Shown here: positions 1-14,926 of the stretch, in pieces
How the letters are laid out: the number at the start of each line of letters is the position of its first letter
Position numbering within the stretch: position 1 is the first letter of the stretch
Origin: Streptococcus moroccensis
GTDB taxonomy: Bacteria; Bacillota; Bacilli; Lactobacillales; Streptococcaceae
Reading direction: 5' to 3'
Assembly (NCBI RefSeq): GCF_030812835.1
Contig: NZ_JAUSTM010000004.1
Location: 1-64,000, forward strand
DNA: 64,000 bases
Notes under the pieces: model-generated
Told to the model about the DNA's origin: nothing
Seen by the model: the letters and a program-made list of their open reading frames with translations, nothing else
The model's database searches: none
Program-made: the position numbers and the translations under genes

Positions 1-96
1 AAAATTTTGATCGCTTTGAACGTGCAAAAAGAGAGAACCAACGTGATTCTCTCTCGTACATGATATAAGTCACCCACTACAGTTGACAATGAGCCA

Positions 97-128
97 AAAA
101 AGTCAGGAATGCGCATTCCTGACTTTTT
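97..128 (-). terminator. rpoC terminator
   Basis: A perfect 16-bp inverted repeat (arms AAAAAGTCAGGAATGC and its complement) lies just after the rpoC stop. Read on the minus strand it ends in a run of six T, so it should terminate the rpoB-rpoC transcript. Confidence 0.9.
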
Positions 129-131
129 CAA

Positions 132-3770
<3,639 letters not shown>

Positions 3771-3897
3771 TAGTTATACCTTTCTTTATCTTATCTTTGA
3801 AGGAGGTGTAGAAAAACAGATTACCTCTACGGTCATAGCGCTCTCTATCTTAATCCTTTTCCTTCATAGTCATATTGTCTTACGGTAGCGCATTAGT

Positions 3898-3931
3898 GAC
3901 TCTACTAAAATCCAAATGATCCGGTAGAGTC
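3898..3931 (-). other. hairpin between rpoB and rpoC
   Basis: Eight-base arms GACTCTAC and GTAGAGTC are separated by 18 bases in the rpoB-rpoC gap. No T-run follows, so it is more likely an RNA processing or stability element than a terminator. The role is inferred only from position. Confidence 0.35.
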
Positions 3932-3951
3932 CTAACAAGCTTAAGACAGTT

Positions 3952-6900
3952 TTAATTATCAGCATCCTCTGCTTCAAAGGCGGCTGCTGCTTCAGCCGCA
4001 GCACGTTGTCGAGCTCTTTCTAAATCATCCACGTGAATGATATCGTCATCTTCTCCTTCATCGAGATCACGAAGTTCTACTTCATTGTCATCTTCATCAA
4101 GGACACGCATGTCAAGACCGAGCGATTGCAATTCTTTTACAAGGACACGGAAGGATTCTGGCACACCTGGTTTTGGAATTGGATTCCCTTTGGTAATGGC
4201 TTCATAAGCCTTCAAACGTCCTGTTACATCATCTGATTTGTAAGTCAGGATTTCTTGAAGGACATTTGACGCACCATACGCTTCAAGGGCCCAAACCTCC
4301 ATCTCACCAAAACGTTGTCCACCAAACTGAGCTTTACCTCCGAGTGGTTGTTGGGTAACGAGTGAGTAAGGACCGGTTGAGCGAGCATGGAGTTTATCAT
4401 CAACCATGTGGTGAAGTTTGATCATGTACATGACCCCAACAGACACACGGTTATCAAATGGTTCACCTGTACGACCGTCATAAAGAACAGTCTTAGCATC
4501 TGAATCCATACCAGCTTCACGAACCGTGTCCCAAAGGTCTTCTGAAGAAGCCCCATCAAAGACAGGTGTCGCAATATGAATACCTAAGTTGCGGGCTGCC
4601 ATACCAAGGTGGAGTTCCATAACCTGACCAATGTTCATACGAGATGGTACCCCAAGTGGGTTGAGCATGATATCAACCGGTGTCCCGTCAGGAAGATAAG
4701 GCATGTCTTCGACAGGTACAATACGGGATACAACACCCTTGTTACCGTGACGACCGGCCATTTTATCACCGACTTTAATCTTACGTTTTTGAGCGATGTA
4801 AACACGCACCAGCATATTGACACCAGATTGTAACTCATCACCATTAGCACGCGTAAAGATTTTCACATCACGGACGACACCATCGGCACCGTGAGGGACA
4901 CGAAGAGAGGTGTCTCGCACTTCACGGGATTTATCCCCAAAGATGGCGTGAAGGAGGCGTTCTTCAGCAGAAAGATCTTTTTCACCCTTAGGTGTTACCT
5001 TACCAACAAGGATATCCCCTTCTTTCACCTCAGCACCGATACGGATAATCCCCATTTCATCTAGGTCTTTAAGGGCATCTTCACCCACGTTAGGGATTTC
5101 ACGCGTAATTTCTTCAGGGCCTAACTTGGTATCACGTGTTTCTGATTCGTATTCTTCCAAGTGAACAGAAGTATAAACATCTTCTTTCACGAGGCGCTCA
5201 CTCATGATAACCGCGTCCTCAAAGTTATACCCTTCCCAAGTCATGTAGGCAACGATAGGGTTTTGACCAAGAGCCATTTCACCGCGTTCCATAGAAGGTC
5301 CGTCAGCAATAAAGTCCCCTTTTTCAACCTTGTCACCAACTTTGACAAGCGTCCGTTGGTTGTAAGCTGTACCTGAGTTAGAACGGCGGAATTTAGTGAT
5401 AGAGTAAATATCTAGAGATCCATCTTCACGACGCACTTCTACCTTATCGGCATCAGCATAACTTACGGTTCCGTTGTGCTGAGCAATGACAGCAGCACCT
5501 GAATCATGGGCGGCTTGATATTCCATACCAGTACCCACATATGGAGCCTTTGGATCAATCAACGGCACAGCCTGACGTTGCATGTTAGCTCCCATAAGGG
5601 CACGGTTGGAGTCATCATTTTCTAGGAAAGGAATACAGGCTGTCGCAACGGCAACTACCTGCTTCGGTGACACATCCATGAAATCCGCTGAATCAGCTGG
5701 AAATTCTTGGTTGTTCCCTTGATGACGTCCCATGACGATATCGTTGGCAAAGGTACGGTCTTCGTTGAGTGGTGAGTTAGCCTGAGCAACGATAAACTCA
5801 TCTTCTTCATCGGCAGTCAACCAAACGATTTCGTCCGTTACCTGACGTGTTTCCGGATCAATCTTACGGTATGGTGTTTGAATAAAGCCGTATTTGTTGA
5901 GGTGCCCGTAAGAGGACAAGTTGTTGATCAAACCGATGTTTGGTCCTTCGGGCGTCTCGATGGGACACATCCGACCATAGTGGGTGTAGTGAACGTCTCG
6001 AACTTCATAACCCGCACGGTCACGCGTCAAACCACCAGGCCCTAAGGCTGATAAACGACGTTTGTGCGACAACTCAGACAGTGGGTTGTGTTGGTCCATG
6101 AACTGAGACAACTGAGAAGAACCAAAGAATTCTTTCACAGCTGCTGTTACAGGACGGATATTGATGATACTTTGTGGCGTTAAGACTTCATTATCTTGCG
6201 ACGACATCCGCTCACGCAAGTTACGCTCCATACGCGTCAATCCGATACGCACTTGGTTCCCCAAGAGCTCCCCAACAGCACGGATACGGCGGTTCCCTAA
6301 GTGGTCAATATCATCTACACGGCCAAGCCCTTCAAAAAGGTTGAGGAAGTAGTTCATAGATGCCAAGATATCAGCTGGAGTAATCGTACGCAAGCGTTCA
6401 TCAGGGTTGGCATTGCCAATGACATGAATCACACGGTCAGGATCTGTTGGAGACACCACCTTAAAGCGCTGTAATTCAACAGGTTCTGTCAAAACAGCAG
6501 AATCGTTTGGAATATAGGTAATCTTATTCAAATCACCATCCAACTGATCCGCAATAGAATCAATGACTTGACGGGTCATGACGGTTCCTGATTCAACCAA
6601 GATTTCACCTGTTTCAGGATCGACCAAAGGCTCAGCAATCGTTTGGTTCAAAAGGCGAGTCTTGATGTTAAGTTTTTTGTTAATTTTGTAGCGACCCACT
6701 GCTGCCAAATCGTAACGGCGTGAATCAAAGAAGCGCGCTGTTAAAAGGCTACGAGAGGAATCCGCTGTTTTAGGTTCCCCTGGACGAAGGCGCTCATAGA
6801 TTTCTTTGAGGGCTTCATCTGTCCGTGAATCAGACAGGTTTTTATGCAAATCTTTTTCAATGGTATTGCGGATAATCTCGCTATCGCCAAAAATATCAAA

Positions 6901-7521
6901 GATTTCATCATCCCCAGAAAAACCAAGAGCACGAACAAGGGTTGTAAACGGAATCTTACGCGTACGGTCGATACGGGCATAACCAATATCTTTAGAGTCA
7001 CTTTCAAGCTCTAGCCATGCACCACGGTTAGGAATAACGGTTGTACCATAACCGACTTTACCGTTTTTGTCCACCTTATCGTTGAAATAAACACCTGGTG
7101 AACGCACGAGCTGAGAAACGATAATCCGCTCACCACCATTGATGATGAAAGTTCCCATTTCAGTCATCAGTGGGAAATCTCCAAAGAAGACTTCCTGCGT
7201 TTTAATCTCACCAGTTTCCTTGTTAATCAAACGAAAAGTAACAAAGATTGGAGCAGAGTAAGACGCGTCGTGGAGACGAGCTTCTTCTAGAGTGTATTTA
7301 GGTTCCCGCATTTCATAGCCCACAAATTCTAATTCCATGGTGTCTGTGAAATTGGATACAGGAAGAACGTCTTCAAAGACCTCCTTCAGTTCGCGATCCA
7401 GAAATTCCTTATAAGAATCGGTCTGGATTTCAATCAAGTTTGGTAAATCAAGAACTTCTTTAATTCTTGAAAAGCTACGACGGGTACGGTGTTTACCGTA
7501 CTGAACTTCATGTCCTGCCAA
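3952..7521 (-). CDS. rpoB: DNA-directed RNA polymerase subunit beta
   Basis: This is RNA polymerase beta, about 1189 residues from the chosen start. The frame is open further upstream to a TTG at 7557. However, the family N-terminus [16 protein letters not shown] begins at TTG 7519-7521, eight bases after a GGAG in AAAAGGAGC, so I place the start there. The rifampicin-binding cluster ([20 protein letters not shown]) lies around residues 464-483. The C-terminus is acidic and rich in Glu, Asp and Ala, as in streptococci. It is transcribed with rpoC. A structured leader precedes it. Confidence 0.98.
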   Translation of the reverse strand: MAGHEVQYGKHRTRRSFSRIKEVLDLPNLIEIQTDSYKEFLDRELKEVFEDVLPVSNFTDTMELEFVGYEMREPKYTLEEARLHDASYSAPIFVTFRLINKETGEIKTQEVFFGDFPLMTEMGTFIINGGERIIVSQLVRSPGVYFNDKVDKNGKVGYGTTVIPNRGAWLELESDSKDIGYARIDRTRKIPFTTLVRALGFSGDDEIFDIFGDSEIIRNTIEKDLHKNLSDSRTDEALKEIYERLRPGEPKTADSSRSLLTARFFDSRRYDLAAVGRYKINKKLNIKTRLLNQTIAEPLVDPETGEILVESGTVMTRQVIDSIADQLDGDLNKITYIPNDSAVLTEPVELQRFKVVSPTDPDRVIHVIGNANPDERLRTITPADILASMNYFLNLFEGLGRVDDIDHLGNRRIRAVGELLGNQVRIGLTRMERNLRERMSSQDNEVLTPQSIINIRPVTAAVKEFFGSSQLSQFMDQHNPLSELSHKRRLSALGPGGLTRDRAGYEVRDVHYTHYGRMCPIETPEGPNIGLINNLSSYGHLNKYGFIQTPYRKIDPETRQVTDEIVWLTADEEDEFIVAQANSPLNEDRTFANDIVMGRHQGNNQEFPADSADFMDVSPKQVVAVATACIPFLENDDSNRALMGANMQRQAVPLIDPKAPYVGTGMEYQAAHDSGAAVIAQHNGTVSYADADKVEVRREDGSLDIYSITKFRRSNSGTAYNQRTLVKVGDKVEKGDFIADGPSMERGEMALGQNPIVAYMTWEGYNFEDAVIMSERLVKEDVYTSVHLEEYESETRDTKLGPEEITREIPNVGEDALKDLDEMGIIRIGAEVKEGDILVGKVTPKGEKDLSAEERLLHAIFGDKSREVRDTSLRVPHGADGVVRDVKIFTRANGDELQSGVNMLVRVYIAQKRKIKVGDKMAGRHGNKGVVSRIVPVEDMPYLPDGTPVDIMLNPLGVPSRMNIGQVMELHLGMAARNLGIHIATPVFDGASSEDLWDTVREAGMDSDAKTVLYDGRTGEPFDNRVSVGVMYMIKLHHMVDDKLHARSTGPYSLVTQQPLGGKAQFGGQRFGEMEVWALEAYGASNVLQEILTYKSDDVTGRLKAYEAITKGNPIPKPGVPESFRVLVKELQSLGLDMRVLDEDDNEVELRDLDEGEDDDIIHVDDLERARQRAAAEAAAAFEAEDADN

Positions 7522-7640
7522 GTTGTTAGCTCCTTTTCTAAGATAAGACCGGTTCAACCAGTCAATCGCAACAGAGACTGCAACGCGCCCTGTTTTATTA
7601 TCATTTGTCCTTTTTGCATAATAATTTTTAGAATCTTTAA
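7522..7640 (-). other. rpoB 5' leader, candidate Lacto-rpoB RNA element
   Basis: The region upstream of rpoB has no gene. It contains a hairpin with arms at 7547-7553 and 7557-7563 (GACCGGT / ACCAGTC in plus sense, one G-U pair) just before the Shine-Dalgarno, and a GTTGC direct repeat further up. A conserved RNA motif called Lacto-rpoB is known upstream of rpoB in Lactobacillales. Position fits, but I could not align this sequence to the model. Confidence 0.35.
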
Positions 7641-7680
7641 GTTTAGGTTACAAACATAAATTTCCCAAAATTTAGGCGCA

Positions 7681-7726
7681 AAAAGAGCAGCTAAATCTTC
7701 CTGTATAAGTTGGATTTAACTGCTGT
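7681..7726 (-). terminator. pbp1b terminator
   Basis: On the minus strand a stem AGCAG-TTAAATC pairs with GATTTA-GCTGCT (one bulge on each side) and is followed by CTTTTTG. It lies 130 bp after pbp1b and separates that transcript from rpoBC. Confidence 0.8.
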
Positions 7727-7856
7727 TAGTCTTATTTGGACAATATTTCAAACAAAACCACGACAAATCTTTCATATCATTATACCGTGATTTGGTTTAT
7801 TATGCAAGTATTTTGAACGGAAATACCCTCTACTCATAACGTCCACAAAGAATAGA

Positions 7857-10352
7857 CTACTCTTCAGACGCTTCATCTGCTTCCTCAGCCGACTCAGAGG
7901 AACTGCTACTAGATTCAGAAGACTCGGACTCAGATGAGGTCTCAGAGGTTTCCTCTTTTTCCTTTTCAGAGTCGCTTTCTTCCTCTTCTTCATCAGAGGA
8001 ACTGTCTCCTACGATACTCCCCCAAGCCTTGGCGTAATCAGTATCTGTTCCACCGATTCCGAAGCGATACCCCGTCACCGGCGCGCCATTCACAGCCCAA
8101 TAACTTGTTGTTGTCGCACCATTCACATTAATGGTTCTGCCATTAATGGTAACCTGACCAGGCCTTTGCCCAGTAGATGTTAGAACTTGTGAAGAAATCA
8201 CACTTGAGTCTAATTCAAAGCGTTCGCCAATATTTCCAAAAATAGTAGGATCTGCTGCGTAAATCGCAGCCACTAAACGAGCCATGTACTGGGCGTTTCT
8301 GTTGTACCCCGTATCGTCAGGCATAGCTGTGTTGTCGTCATGTCCAGCCCAACCACTCAAGGTAACTGATGGCGTCGCTAGACTCAGCCAAACATCCTTG
8401 TAGTAATCTGTAGATCCTGTTTTACCAATCCAATCTGCTCCAGCCAAGGTGCCATTTACACCTCGCAAATTGTTGAGAAAATAAGTTGTAGCCCCAGACG
8501 TAATCGGTCCTCTCAACAGATTTTGCATAATGGTTGCAGTCGCTTTTGAAAAGACCTGCACCGGTTCTGCTTGATGCTGATGAATCGCTTCCCCATTCTC
8601 ATCTGTAATGCTTTCGACCATATAGTGTTTTTGGTAAACCCCATCATTTGCCAACGTCTGGTAAGCATTAGCCATTTGGGCAACGGTCACCTCAACACCA
8701 GACCCTAATGGTAAACTTTCAATCCCATATTCGGCAATCGAAATGTTCATCTTCTCCATATAGGACTGGACGTCGACACCGGTATTCCTAAGGAGGCTAT
8801 AGGTCCAATAAGCTGGAATGTTTTGCGATTGGTTCAATGCTGTTTGGAGCGTCTCCATATGGGTACCAGAACTAACGCCATGCATAATTTTCTGCCCACT
8901 AGCGTAAGTCGCTGGATAATTGGAAACCATAGAAGCTGACCCCATCACTCCTTGATCGATGGCAATAGCATAAGGCAAAATAGGTTTAATATTGGAACCT
9001 GGAGAGCGGTAGGTATTGAGGGCATGGTTGACTTGATTACTAGCATAGTTGTACCCCCCAACAAAAGAAATGATTGCGCCTGTCTTATTATCTAGCAAAA
9101 CATTACCAACCTCCACAGTAGAGGTGCCGTCTTGCAGGACACCGGAGTGAGCAACAGCGGCCTCTTGCATGGCTTGATAGACCACTGGATTGATGGTCGT
9201 TTTAACCGTATAACCACCTAAACTGAGTTCTTGGTTGGCCATCTCCTTGTAGGTTTGAACGGTTTCTGCCTTTTGCAAGTCTTCTTCAGAAACCTGATCA
9301 CGTTTAATCAACAAGTCATAAATAATCGCTTCAGCTTCTTCAACGGCTGCATAATAAAGGTAATCACCCGTATCACTTACAATTGGTTCTCCTGGGAGAA
9401 AATCCTGAGAAATGTCGTAGGCTTTGTAAATTTCATACTCTTCTTTAGAGAGAGCACCTGTCCGATACATGCTATAAAGCACATCTTTAGAACGTTCAAT
9501 ACCGTATACCATCGCTTCAGCTGTTTTCAAAGTTCCATCCGAAGCATAGGGGGAGTAGACAATAGGGCTCTGTGGCAATCCTGCAATAAAAGCAGCCTGT
9601 GGAATAGAGAGCTCAGCCGCAGAAACACCAAAGATTCCTTGAGCGGCTTCTTCAACACCAGCAATATTTTGCCCGTGGTTATTTCGTCCAAAAGACGAAA
9701 CATTGAGATAAAGGGTTAAAATCTCATCCTTGCTCAGAAGTCTTTCCAATTCCATGGCGTAGACAATTTCAGATGCCTTACGAGAATAGGTCAGTTCATT
9801 TCCGACAACTTGTTGCTTGATCAGCTGCTGGGTTAACGTCGAGCCACCACTTGATGACCCTAAACCAAGAGACCCCAAGGCTGCCCGGAAAATAGCCTTA
9901 GGCACAACACCTTCATGTGTTTCAAAGTTTTCATCTTCAATTGAGGTGACAGCTTGTTTGATGTAGGACGAAATTCCTTCGCTAGAAACTTCTGTCCTTA
10001 AAAGATCAGACTTCACCTCCGAAATTAAACTGCCATCCGCGTATGTTAATTTAGAAATCCCCGTCACTTCACTAGCCCGACTAACCAGAGTTGTCTGATC
10101 TATAGCGTCAACGTCTTCAAAAAGGCTACCTAAATAACCAAGCCCTGTACCAGCGACAAGAGCTCCCCCAAGCACAGCAAGGATAAACAAAGTATTGAGC
10201 CCGATCTTAATACCACTTAAAACCTTCCTAAAATAAGGGGCTACTTTGACTAGTCCAGATTTTTCCCATAAGCTGACGACTCCTGTTTTAACCGTCTTTA
10301 TTTTTTCGTTGTTTTGTATGTTTTTCAATTTCTCAAAATCAAATTTTGCCAT
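7857..10352 (-). CDS. pbp1b: class A penicillin-binding protein 1b
   Basis: This bifunctional peptidoglycan synthase, 831 residues, polymerises glycan strands and cross-links them outside the membrane. After a cytoplasmic tail comes one membrane segment (about 50-75). The GT51 glycosyltransferase follows, with a SIEDENFETHEG motif near 139 and GGSTLTQQL. The transpeptidase has SxxK (SNIK, near 451), SxN (SQN, near 507) and KTG (near 641). The C-terminus is an extreme Ser/Glu/Asp tail of about 50 residues. ATG 10352 has AAGGAG six bases upstream; an in-frame ATG at 10409 has none. The gene is divergent from tyrS, as in other streptococci. Confidence 0.95.
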   Translation of the reverse strand: MAKFDFEKLKNIQNNEKIKTVKTGVVSLWEKSGLVKVAPYFRKVLSGIKIGLNTLFILAVLGGALVAGTGLGYLGSLFEDVDAIDQTTLVSRASEVTGISKLTYADGSLISEVKSDLLRTEVSSEGISSYIKQAVTSIEDENFETHEGVVPKAIFRAALGSLGLGSSSGGSTLTQQLIKQQVVGNELTYSRKASEIVYAMELERLLSKDEILTLYLNVSSFGRNNHGQNIAGVEEAAQGIFGVSAAELSIPQAAFIAGLPQSPIVYSPYASDGTLKTAEAMVYGIERSKDVLYSMYRTGALSKEEYEIYKAYDISQDFLPGEPIVSDTGDYLYYAAVEEAEAIIYDLLIKRDQVSEEDLQKAETVQTYKEMANQELSLGGYTVKTTINPVVYQAMQEAAVAHSGVLQDGTSTVEVGNVLLDNKTGAIISFVGGYNYASNQVNHALNTYRSPGSNIKPILPYAIAIDQGVMGSASMVSNYPATYASGQKIMHGVSSGTHMETLQTALNQSQNIPAYWTYSLLRNTGVDVQSYMEKMNISIAEYGIESLPLGSGVEVTVAQMANAYQTLANDGVYQKHYMVESITDENGEAIHQHQAEPVQVFSKATATIMQNLLRGPITSGATTYFLNNLRGVNGTLAGADWIGKTGSTDYYKDVWLSLATPSVTLSGWAGHDDNTAMPDDTGYNRNAQYMARLVAAIYAADPTIFGNIGERFELDSSVISSQVLTSTGQRPGQVTINGRTINVNGATTTSYWAVNGAPVTGYRFGIGGTDTDYAKAWGSIVGDSSSDEEEEESDSEKEKEETSETSSESESSESSSSSSESAEEADEASEE

Positions 10353-10373
10353 TAAAAACTCCTTATCCAGCCC

Positions 10374-10379
10374 ATTATA
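10374..10379 (-). promoter_or_regulatory. pbp1b extended -10
   Basis: On the minus strand TGTTATAAT is an extended -10 (TG-N-TATAAT). It lies 21 bases ahead of the pbp1b start codon. No good -35 is seen. Confidence 0.7.
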
Positions 10380-10421
10380 ACATATTTTTTTAATTCTTCG
10401 CCATCTCAAGATAATTTGTGA

Positions 10422-10427
10422 TATAAT
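10422..10427 (+). promoter_or_regulatory. tyrS extended -10
   Basis: TGATATAAT is an extended -10. It leaves an 80-base leader with two short hairpins (ACTGAA/TTCAGT at 10437-10457 and TCTGTTT/AAACAGA at 10469-10486). The leader is too short for a T-box and no T-box bulge is visible. Confidence 0.7.
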
Positions 10428-10514
10428 GGAAACATTACTGAAATCGAGACCTTCAGTCTATCAGTAGTTCTGTTTAATCAAACAGAAATCAAAATCTAAA
10501 AAGGAGAATAGCCT

Positions 10515-11771
10515 ATGAACATCTTTGAAGAACTCAAAGCGCGCGGCCTTGTCTTTCAAACGACAGACGAAGAAGCCCTCGAAAAAGCCTTGACAGAAGG
10601 GAGCGTCGCTTATTATTCAGGCTATGACCCAACAGCTGATAGTCTGCATTTAGGTCATCTAGTGCCTATCTTGGTCTGCCGTCACCTGCAACTGGCAGGA
10701 CACAAACCCTTCCCGCTGGTCGGAGGAGCGACTGGTTTGATCGGGGACCCTTCTTTTAAGGATGCTGAGCGCAGCCTACAGACCAAGGAAACTGTTGATG
10801 GCTGGGTTGAAAAAATCCAAGGCCAACTCTCTCGCTTCCTTGATTTCGAGAACGGTGAAAACAAGGCCGTCATGACCAACAACTACGACTGGTTTGGATC
10901 TATCAGCTTCATCGATTTCTTGCGCGATGTTGGGAAATACTTCACTGTCAACTACATGATGAGTAAGGAATCTGTTAAAAAACGGATTGAAACAGGTATT
11001 TCCTACACCGAGTTTGCCTACCAAATCATGCAAGGGTACGATTTCTATGAACTCAATCGTACCCACAACGTTACCCTTCAAATCGGAGGATCCGATCAGT
11101 GGGGCAACATGACAGCGGGTACTGAATTGCTTCGCCGTAAGGCTGACAAGACTGGCCATGTCATCACTGTCCCCCTCATTACCGATTCAACTGGTAAAAA
11201 ATTCGGTAAATCTGAAGGTAATGCTGTATGGTTGGACGCTTCTAAAACCAGTCCTTATGAAATGTACCAATTCTGGCTTAACGTCATGGACGAAGACGCA
11301 GTTCGTTTCCTGAAAATTTTTACGTTCTTAAGCTTAGAAGAAATCGAAGACATTCGTGTCCAATTTGAAGCAGCACCGCATGAACGTCTGGCTCAAAAAA
11401 TCTTAGCCAAAGAAGTGGTAAGCCTCGTTCATGGAGAAGACGCTTATAACCAAGCCCTGAACATTACCGAGCAACTCTTTGCAGGAAACATTAAGGGACT
11501 CTCAGCCGACGAACTCAAAGCCGGACTCAGCAACGTTCCTAACTATGCCGTTCAAGCCGAGGACGATTTGAACATCGTCGAACTCTTGGTTACAGCTGGT
11601 GTTGTCACTTCTAAACGCCAGGCCCGAGAAGATGTCCAAAACGGAGCCATCTACATCAACGGTGACCGTGTTCAAGACCTTGACTACACCTTGTCAGACA
11701 AGGATAAGATTGACGGCGAACTTACCGTCATCCGTCGCGGGAAGAAAAAATACTTTGTTTTAACGTTTTAA
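10515..11771 (+). CDS. tyrS: tyrosyl-tRNA synthetase
   Basis: The protein charges tRNA-Tyr in the cytoplasm; 418 residues, normal for bacterial class I TyrRS. The HIGH-like motif HLGH is at 45-48 and the KMSKS-like KFGKS near 231-235. The C-terminal S4 RNA-binding domain starts near 350 ([20 protein letters not shown]). The start ATG has AAAAGGAG upstream. It is a single gene, divergent from pbp1b and convergent with clpC. Confidence 0.98.
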   Translation: MNIFEELKARGLVFQTTDEEALEKALTEGSVAYYSGYDPTADSLHLGHLVPILVCRHLQLAGHKPFPLVGGATGLIGDPSFKDAERSLQTKETVDGWVEKIQGQLSRFLDFENGENKAVMTNNYDWFGSISFIDFLRDVGKYFTVNYMMSKESVKKRIETGISYTEFAYQIMQGYDFYELNRTHNVTLQIGGSDQWGNMTAGTELLRRKADKTGHVITVPLITDSTGKKFGKSEGNAVWLDASKTSPYEMYQFWLNVMDEDAVRFLKIFTFLSLEEIEDIRVQFEAAPHERLAQKILAKEVVSLVHGEDAYNQALNITEQLFAGNIKGLSADELKAGLSNVPNYAVQAEDDLNIVELLVTAGVVTSKRQAREDVQNGAIYINGDRVQDLDYTLSDKDKIDGELTVIRRGKKKYFVLTF

Positions 11772-11778
11772 GAAGCTT

Positions 11779-11805
11779 AAAAGCACTGGTCTACCAGTGC
11801 TTTTT
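11779..11805. terminator. shared tyrS/clpC terminator
   Basis: The arms AAAAGCACTGG and CCAGTGCTTTT flank a four-base loop, with T-runs on both strands. The element lies between the convergent tyrS and clpC stops and should act in both directions. Confidence 0.9.
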
Positions 11806-11808
11806 GCT

Positions 11809-14238
11809 TTATTCAATCTCAAACTTAATATCTTGTTGCTTGACGCCAATTTTAAGAAGATGGCCAGGGCTTAACTCTCCTGATAAGAGTTTCTCTGCCA
11901 ACGGGTCTTCCAATACCGTTTGAATCGCACGGCGGAGTGGTCTTGCTCCCATCTCTGGGTCATAACCGAGTTCTGCTAAGCGTTTAAGGGCAGAAGGCTG
12001 TATTTTCACCTTGATATCCTTCTCGGCTAAACTATCAATGAGCGGTTGTACCATAATTTTAACCACTTCTTGCATATGCGCTTGGTCAAGGCTATGAAAA
12101 ACAATTTTTTCATCAACACGGTTGAGAAATTCTGGTCTGTAATGCCGTTTTAACTCTTCAAAAATCCGTTTTTCCATGTTAGCATGGTCAAATCGTAAAT
12201 CCTTGCTCCCAAACCCAACTGTTTTATCGTCTCTGAGAGCTGTCGCTCCGAGGTTAGAGGTCATGATGATTAAGGTATTTGAAAAATCGACCTTGCGTCC
12301 ACGACTATCCGTCAACTGACCATCATCCAGAACCTGAAGGAGGACATTAAAAATATCTGGGTGTGCCTTTTCGACCTCATCAAAAAGAAGAACGGAATAA
12401 GGTTTATTACGCACCTTTTCTGTTAACTCGCCACCTTCTTCATAACCGACATAACCGGGAGGCGCACCATTGAGACGACTGGCTGCAAATTTTTCCATAT
12501 ACTCAGACATGTCAAATCGCAACAAAGCCGATTCATCATCAAAAAGAACTTCTGCTAAGGCCTTGGCAAGTTCCGTTTTCCCGACACCAGTTGGACCTAG
12601 GAACATGAAGGAGCCAATCGGTCGCTTGGTTTGACGAATTCCCGACTGATTGCGCCGGATGGCACGGCTGACAGCCGAAACAGCTGCATCCTGCGCAATC
12701 ACACGCTTGTGCAATCCCGCCTCTAAATTAAGGTATTTCTTGGCTTCCGTCTTAGTTAATTTAGTGACTGGAATACCAGACAATCGGCTAAGCGTCGTCA
12801 AGATATCGTGTTCAGTGACGACAATGTCCGAGTAACGTTCTTCACCATCTAGCAACCCTTCAACTCTTTTTAACTCTCCTGCCATCAAAGCACGGTCCAG
12901 TTCATTTAATTCCGGCTGAATCCCTGCATGACCAGCCTTATTTTGGGCAGTAGCGGCAGCCTCATCTAAAAGGTCAATTGCAGAATCCGGTAAGTTTTTT
13001 CCTGTTAAATATCGCTTGGCGTAGGTCACAGCTGTTTCCACCGCTTTGTCCGAAATCGAGACACGATGGTGTTGCTCATACGTTTCCTTTAGGCCTTGCA
13101 AAATAACAACAGCCTCTGCTTCTGATGGGGATTCTACGACAACTTTGGCAAAGCGACGAGATAAGGCAGAATCTTTTTCAATGTGTTTTTGGTATTCATC
13201 TTGGGTCGTGGCTCCGACCATATGAAGGGTCCCACGCGACAGGGCAGGCTTTAGAATATTGGCCGCATCCATCGTGCTGTCAATTCCGCTCCCGCTGCCC
13301 ATAATGGTGTGGAGTTCATCTACAAAGAGAATCACCTGACCATCCGCCTCAATATCATCAATGATATTGTTCATCCGTTCTTCAAAGTCACCACGAAAAC
13401 GGGTTCCAGCAATAACGGACATCAATTCCAGTTCCAAAACACGCATCTGAGCCAATTTTTCAGGAACTTCGCCTGCTGCAATGCGTTGCGCAAGACCTAG
13501 TGCTAGGGCCGTTTTACCCACACCCGCATCACCAACTAAAACAGGATTGTTCTTCGTTTTTCGACTGAGAATCTGGACCATGCGTGAAATTTCAGCATCA
13601 CGACCAATAACCGGCTCCATCTCCCCTTGACGAGCAGCTTCAGTCAAGTCGCGGGTATAATCGTCTAAACCGCCACTAGGTGAACTCGGCATGCCCATCA
13701 TATTAGCCATATTGCCCTTAGAGGCTCCTGAATTGCCCTTAATCATCGCTCGAATGGCTTTTATATCTGCTTTAGTCATTCCAGCTTTGTGCTCCAAGTT
13801 TTTTCGCAACTCGACCATGGTTACATCATGCTCTCCCTGCTCAGTCGCAAAACCAACTTCCTCGAGAACACGACAAGCTAGCGAAGCACCGTCTAATATC
13901 ATAGCTAGCAATAAATGCTCTGTCCCGAGTTCTTTTGCCTTAAGCGTTTGCGCAATGGCCTTGGCAAACTCAGTAAGATTGCGCAACCGTTTAGAATGTG
14001 GTAAAACAGTAAAGCTTCCCACCTCTTCGAGCATTTCCTTTTCAGTTGCAGCATAGATGGCACGATCATAATCGTCAAAATCGAAATCAAAATCCTGTAA
14101 AGCTGCACCCGCTATCGATTCGACATTGCCAATAAAACTTAGAAGAACATGCCACGACTCAACCGATTGGCTCCCATAACGTTGGGCAAGTATCTGACCA
14201 TCTTCCCAAGCTGTTCTCATACCGTGTGATAATTTCAT
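11809..14238 (-). CDS. clpC: ATP-dependent Clp protease ATP-binding subunit ClpC
   Basis: This Hsp100 unfoldase of 809 residues feeds substrates to ClpP. The N-domain spans about 1-145. The first AAA+ module has Walker A GDAGVGKT near 230 and Walker B VDELHT. The second has GPTGVGKTE near 547. VGF near 660 could be the ClpP-docking loop. The C-terminal D2-small domain is complete. The start ATG has AAAAGGGA upstream and lies nine bases after ctsR, so the two are one operon controlled by the CtsR operator upstream of ctsR. Confidence 0.97.
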   Translation of the reverse strand: MKLSHGMRTAWEDGQILAQRYGSQSVESWHVLLSFIGNVESIAGAALQDFDFDFDDYDRAIYAATEKEMLEEVGSFTVLPHSKRLRNLTEFAKAIAQTLKAKELGTEHLLLAMILDGASLACRVLEEVGFATEQGEHDVTMVELRKNLEHKAGMTKADIKAIRAMIKGNSGASKGNMANMMGMPSSPSGGLDDYTRDLTEAARQGEMEPVIGRDAEISRMVQILSRKTKNNPVLVGDAGVGKTALALGLAQRIAAGEVPEKLAQMRVLELELMSVIAGTRFRGDFEERMNNIIDDIEADGQVILFVDELHTIMGSGSGIDSTMDAANILKPALSRGTLHMVGATTQDEYQKHIEKDSALSRRFAKVVVESPSEAEAVVILQGLKETYEQHHRVSISDKAVETAVTYAKRYLTGKNLPDSAIDLLDEAAATAQNKAGHAGIQPELNELDRALMAGELKRVEGLLDGEERYSDIVVTEHDILTTLSRLSGIPVTKLTKTEAKKYLNLEAGLHKRVIAQDAAVSAVSRAIRRNQSGIRQTKRPIGSFMFLGPTGVGKTELAKALAEVLFDDESALLRFDMSEYMEKFAASRLNGAPPGYVGYEEGGELTEKVRNKPYSVLLFDEVEKAHPDIFNVLLQVLDDGQLTDSRGRKVDFSNTLIIMTSNLGATALRDDKTVGFGSKDLRFDHANMEKRIFEELKRHYRPEFLNRVDEKIVFHSLDQAHMQEVVKIMVQPLIDSLAEKDIKVKIQPSALKRLAELGYDPEMGARPLRRAIQTVLEDPLAEKLLSGELSPGHLLKIGVKQQDIKFEIE

Positions 14239-14247
14239 ACGTCCCTT

Positions 14248-14703
14248 TTACTCTTTTCTATCTAATTGCTGAATAATCCGTCGCAACGAATTCGCTCGAA
14301 TCTTATCAGCTTCTGCTCCTAAAACCTCATTGGTGCTCATGGCTAAAATAAGATTTCCTTCTCTTTCTGTCATCAACTTTTGTTCAAACAACATTTGAAT
14401 AATATCTGTAAAAACAGTTTGGCTGACTTGATTTCCTAGACTAAGCCTCAGCCCTTCTAATTGGTGATGATGATCTGAAAAATCAATTTTATCAATGCGG
14501 ATATAACCACCACCACCACGCTTACTTTCAACCACATACCCACGGCTCTCGGTAAACCTCGTTTTAATCACATAGTTAATCTGGCTTGGAACAACTTCAA
14601 AAGACGCCGCAACTTCGCTACGCTTAAGCTCTACAAATCCTGCTTGAGCTAACCGTTTTTTAATATAAGCTTCAATGCTATCAGATGTATTTTTCGGCTC
14701 CAT
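14248..14703 (-). CDS. ctsR: transcriptional repressor CtsR
   Basis: This is the class III heat-shock repressor, 151 residues. The N-terminal winged-helix region includes FEVVPSQINYVIKTRF and the glycine-rich wing KRGGGGYIRI typical of CtsR. The start ATG has AGGAGGTGG upstream. It leads the ctsR-clpC operon and should bind its own promoter (14716-14732), releasing on heat stress. Confidence 0.97.
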   Translation of the reverse strand: MEPKNTSDSIEAYIKKRLAQAGFVELKRSEVAASFEVVPSQINYVIKTRFTESRGYVVESKRGGGGYIRIDKIDFSDHHHQLEGLRLSLGNQVSQTVFTDIIQMLFEQKLMTEREGNLILAMSTNEVLGAEADKIRANSLRRIIQQLDRKE

Positions 14704-14715
14704 CAGACCACCTCC

Positions 14716-14738
14716 TCTGACTATCTTTGACTATTATA
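14716..14738 (-). promoter_or_regulatory. ctsR promoter -10 and CtsR operator
   Basis: In minus sense AGTCAAA-GAT-AGTCAGA (14732-14716) matches the CtsR heptad repeat RGTCAAA-NAN-RGTCAAA with one mismatch. It sits directly downstream of an extended -10 TGATATAAT (TATAAT at 14738-14733) and abuts the ctsR Shine-Dalgarno. Bound CtsR would cover the start of transcription. Confidence 0.88.
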
Positions 14739-14870
14739 TCAAAAATTCAACCATTTAGGAACTAAAGAGGCATCTGACTAGAAAATAAGTCCCCTCCAGC
14801 TCCGCTAGTTGAGTCTCCCTTGTCACAGTATGTACTGCTCTTCATTTCTTTTTGGGCCAATAGTTTTTAG

Positions 14871-14899
14871 TTGACCTTTCAGACAGAAGTCTATACAAT
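14871..14899 (+). promoter_or_regulatory. promoter of the COG2426 gene
   Basis: TTGACC and TACAAT are spaced by exactly 17 bases, 27 bp ahead of the start codon at 14927. Confidence 0.75.
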
Positions 14900-14926
14900 A
14901 AGACTATTATCATTAAGGATGGTTTT

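Noticed and set aside
9231-9719. Rightward 162-codon frame opposite pbp1b
   Set aside because: Lies wholly inside a conserved penicillin-binding protein gene and has no protein-like composition.
10428-10514. Possible T-box leader of tyrS
   Set aside because: The leader is only about 80 bases, with small hairpins and no T-box sequence or antiterminator.
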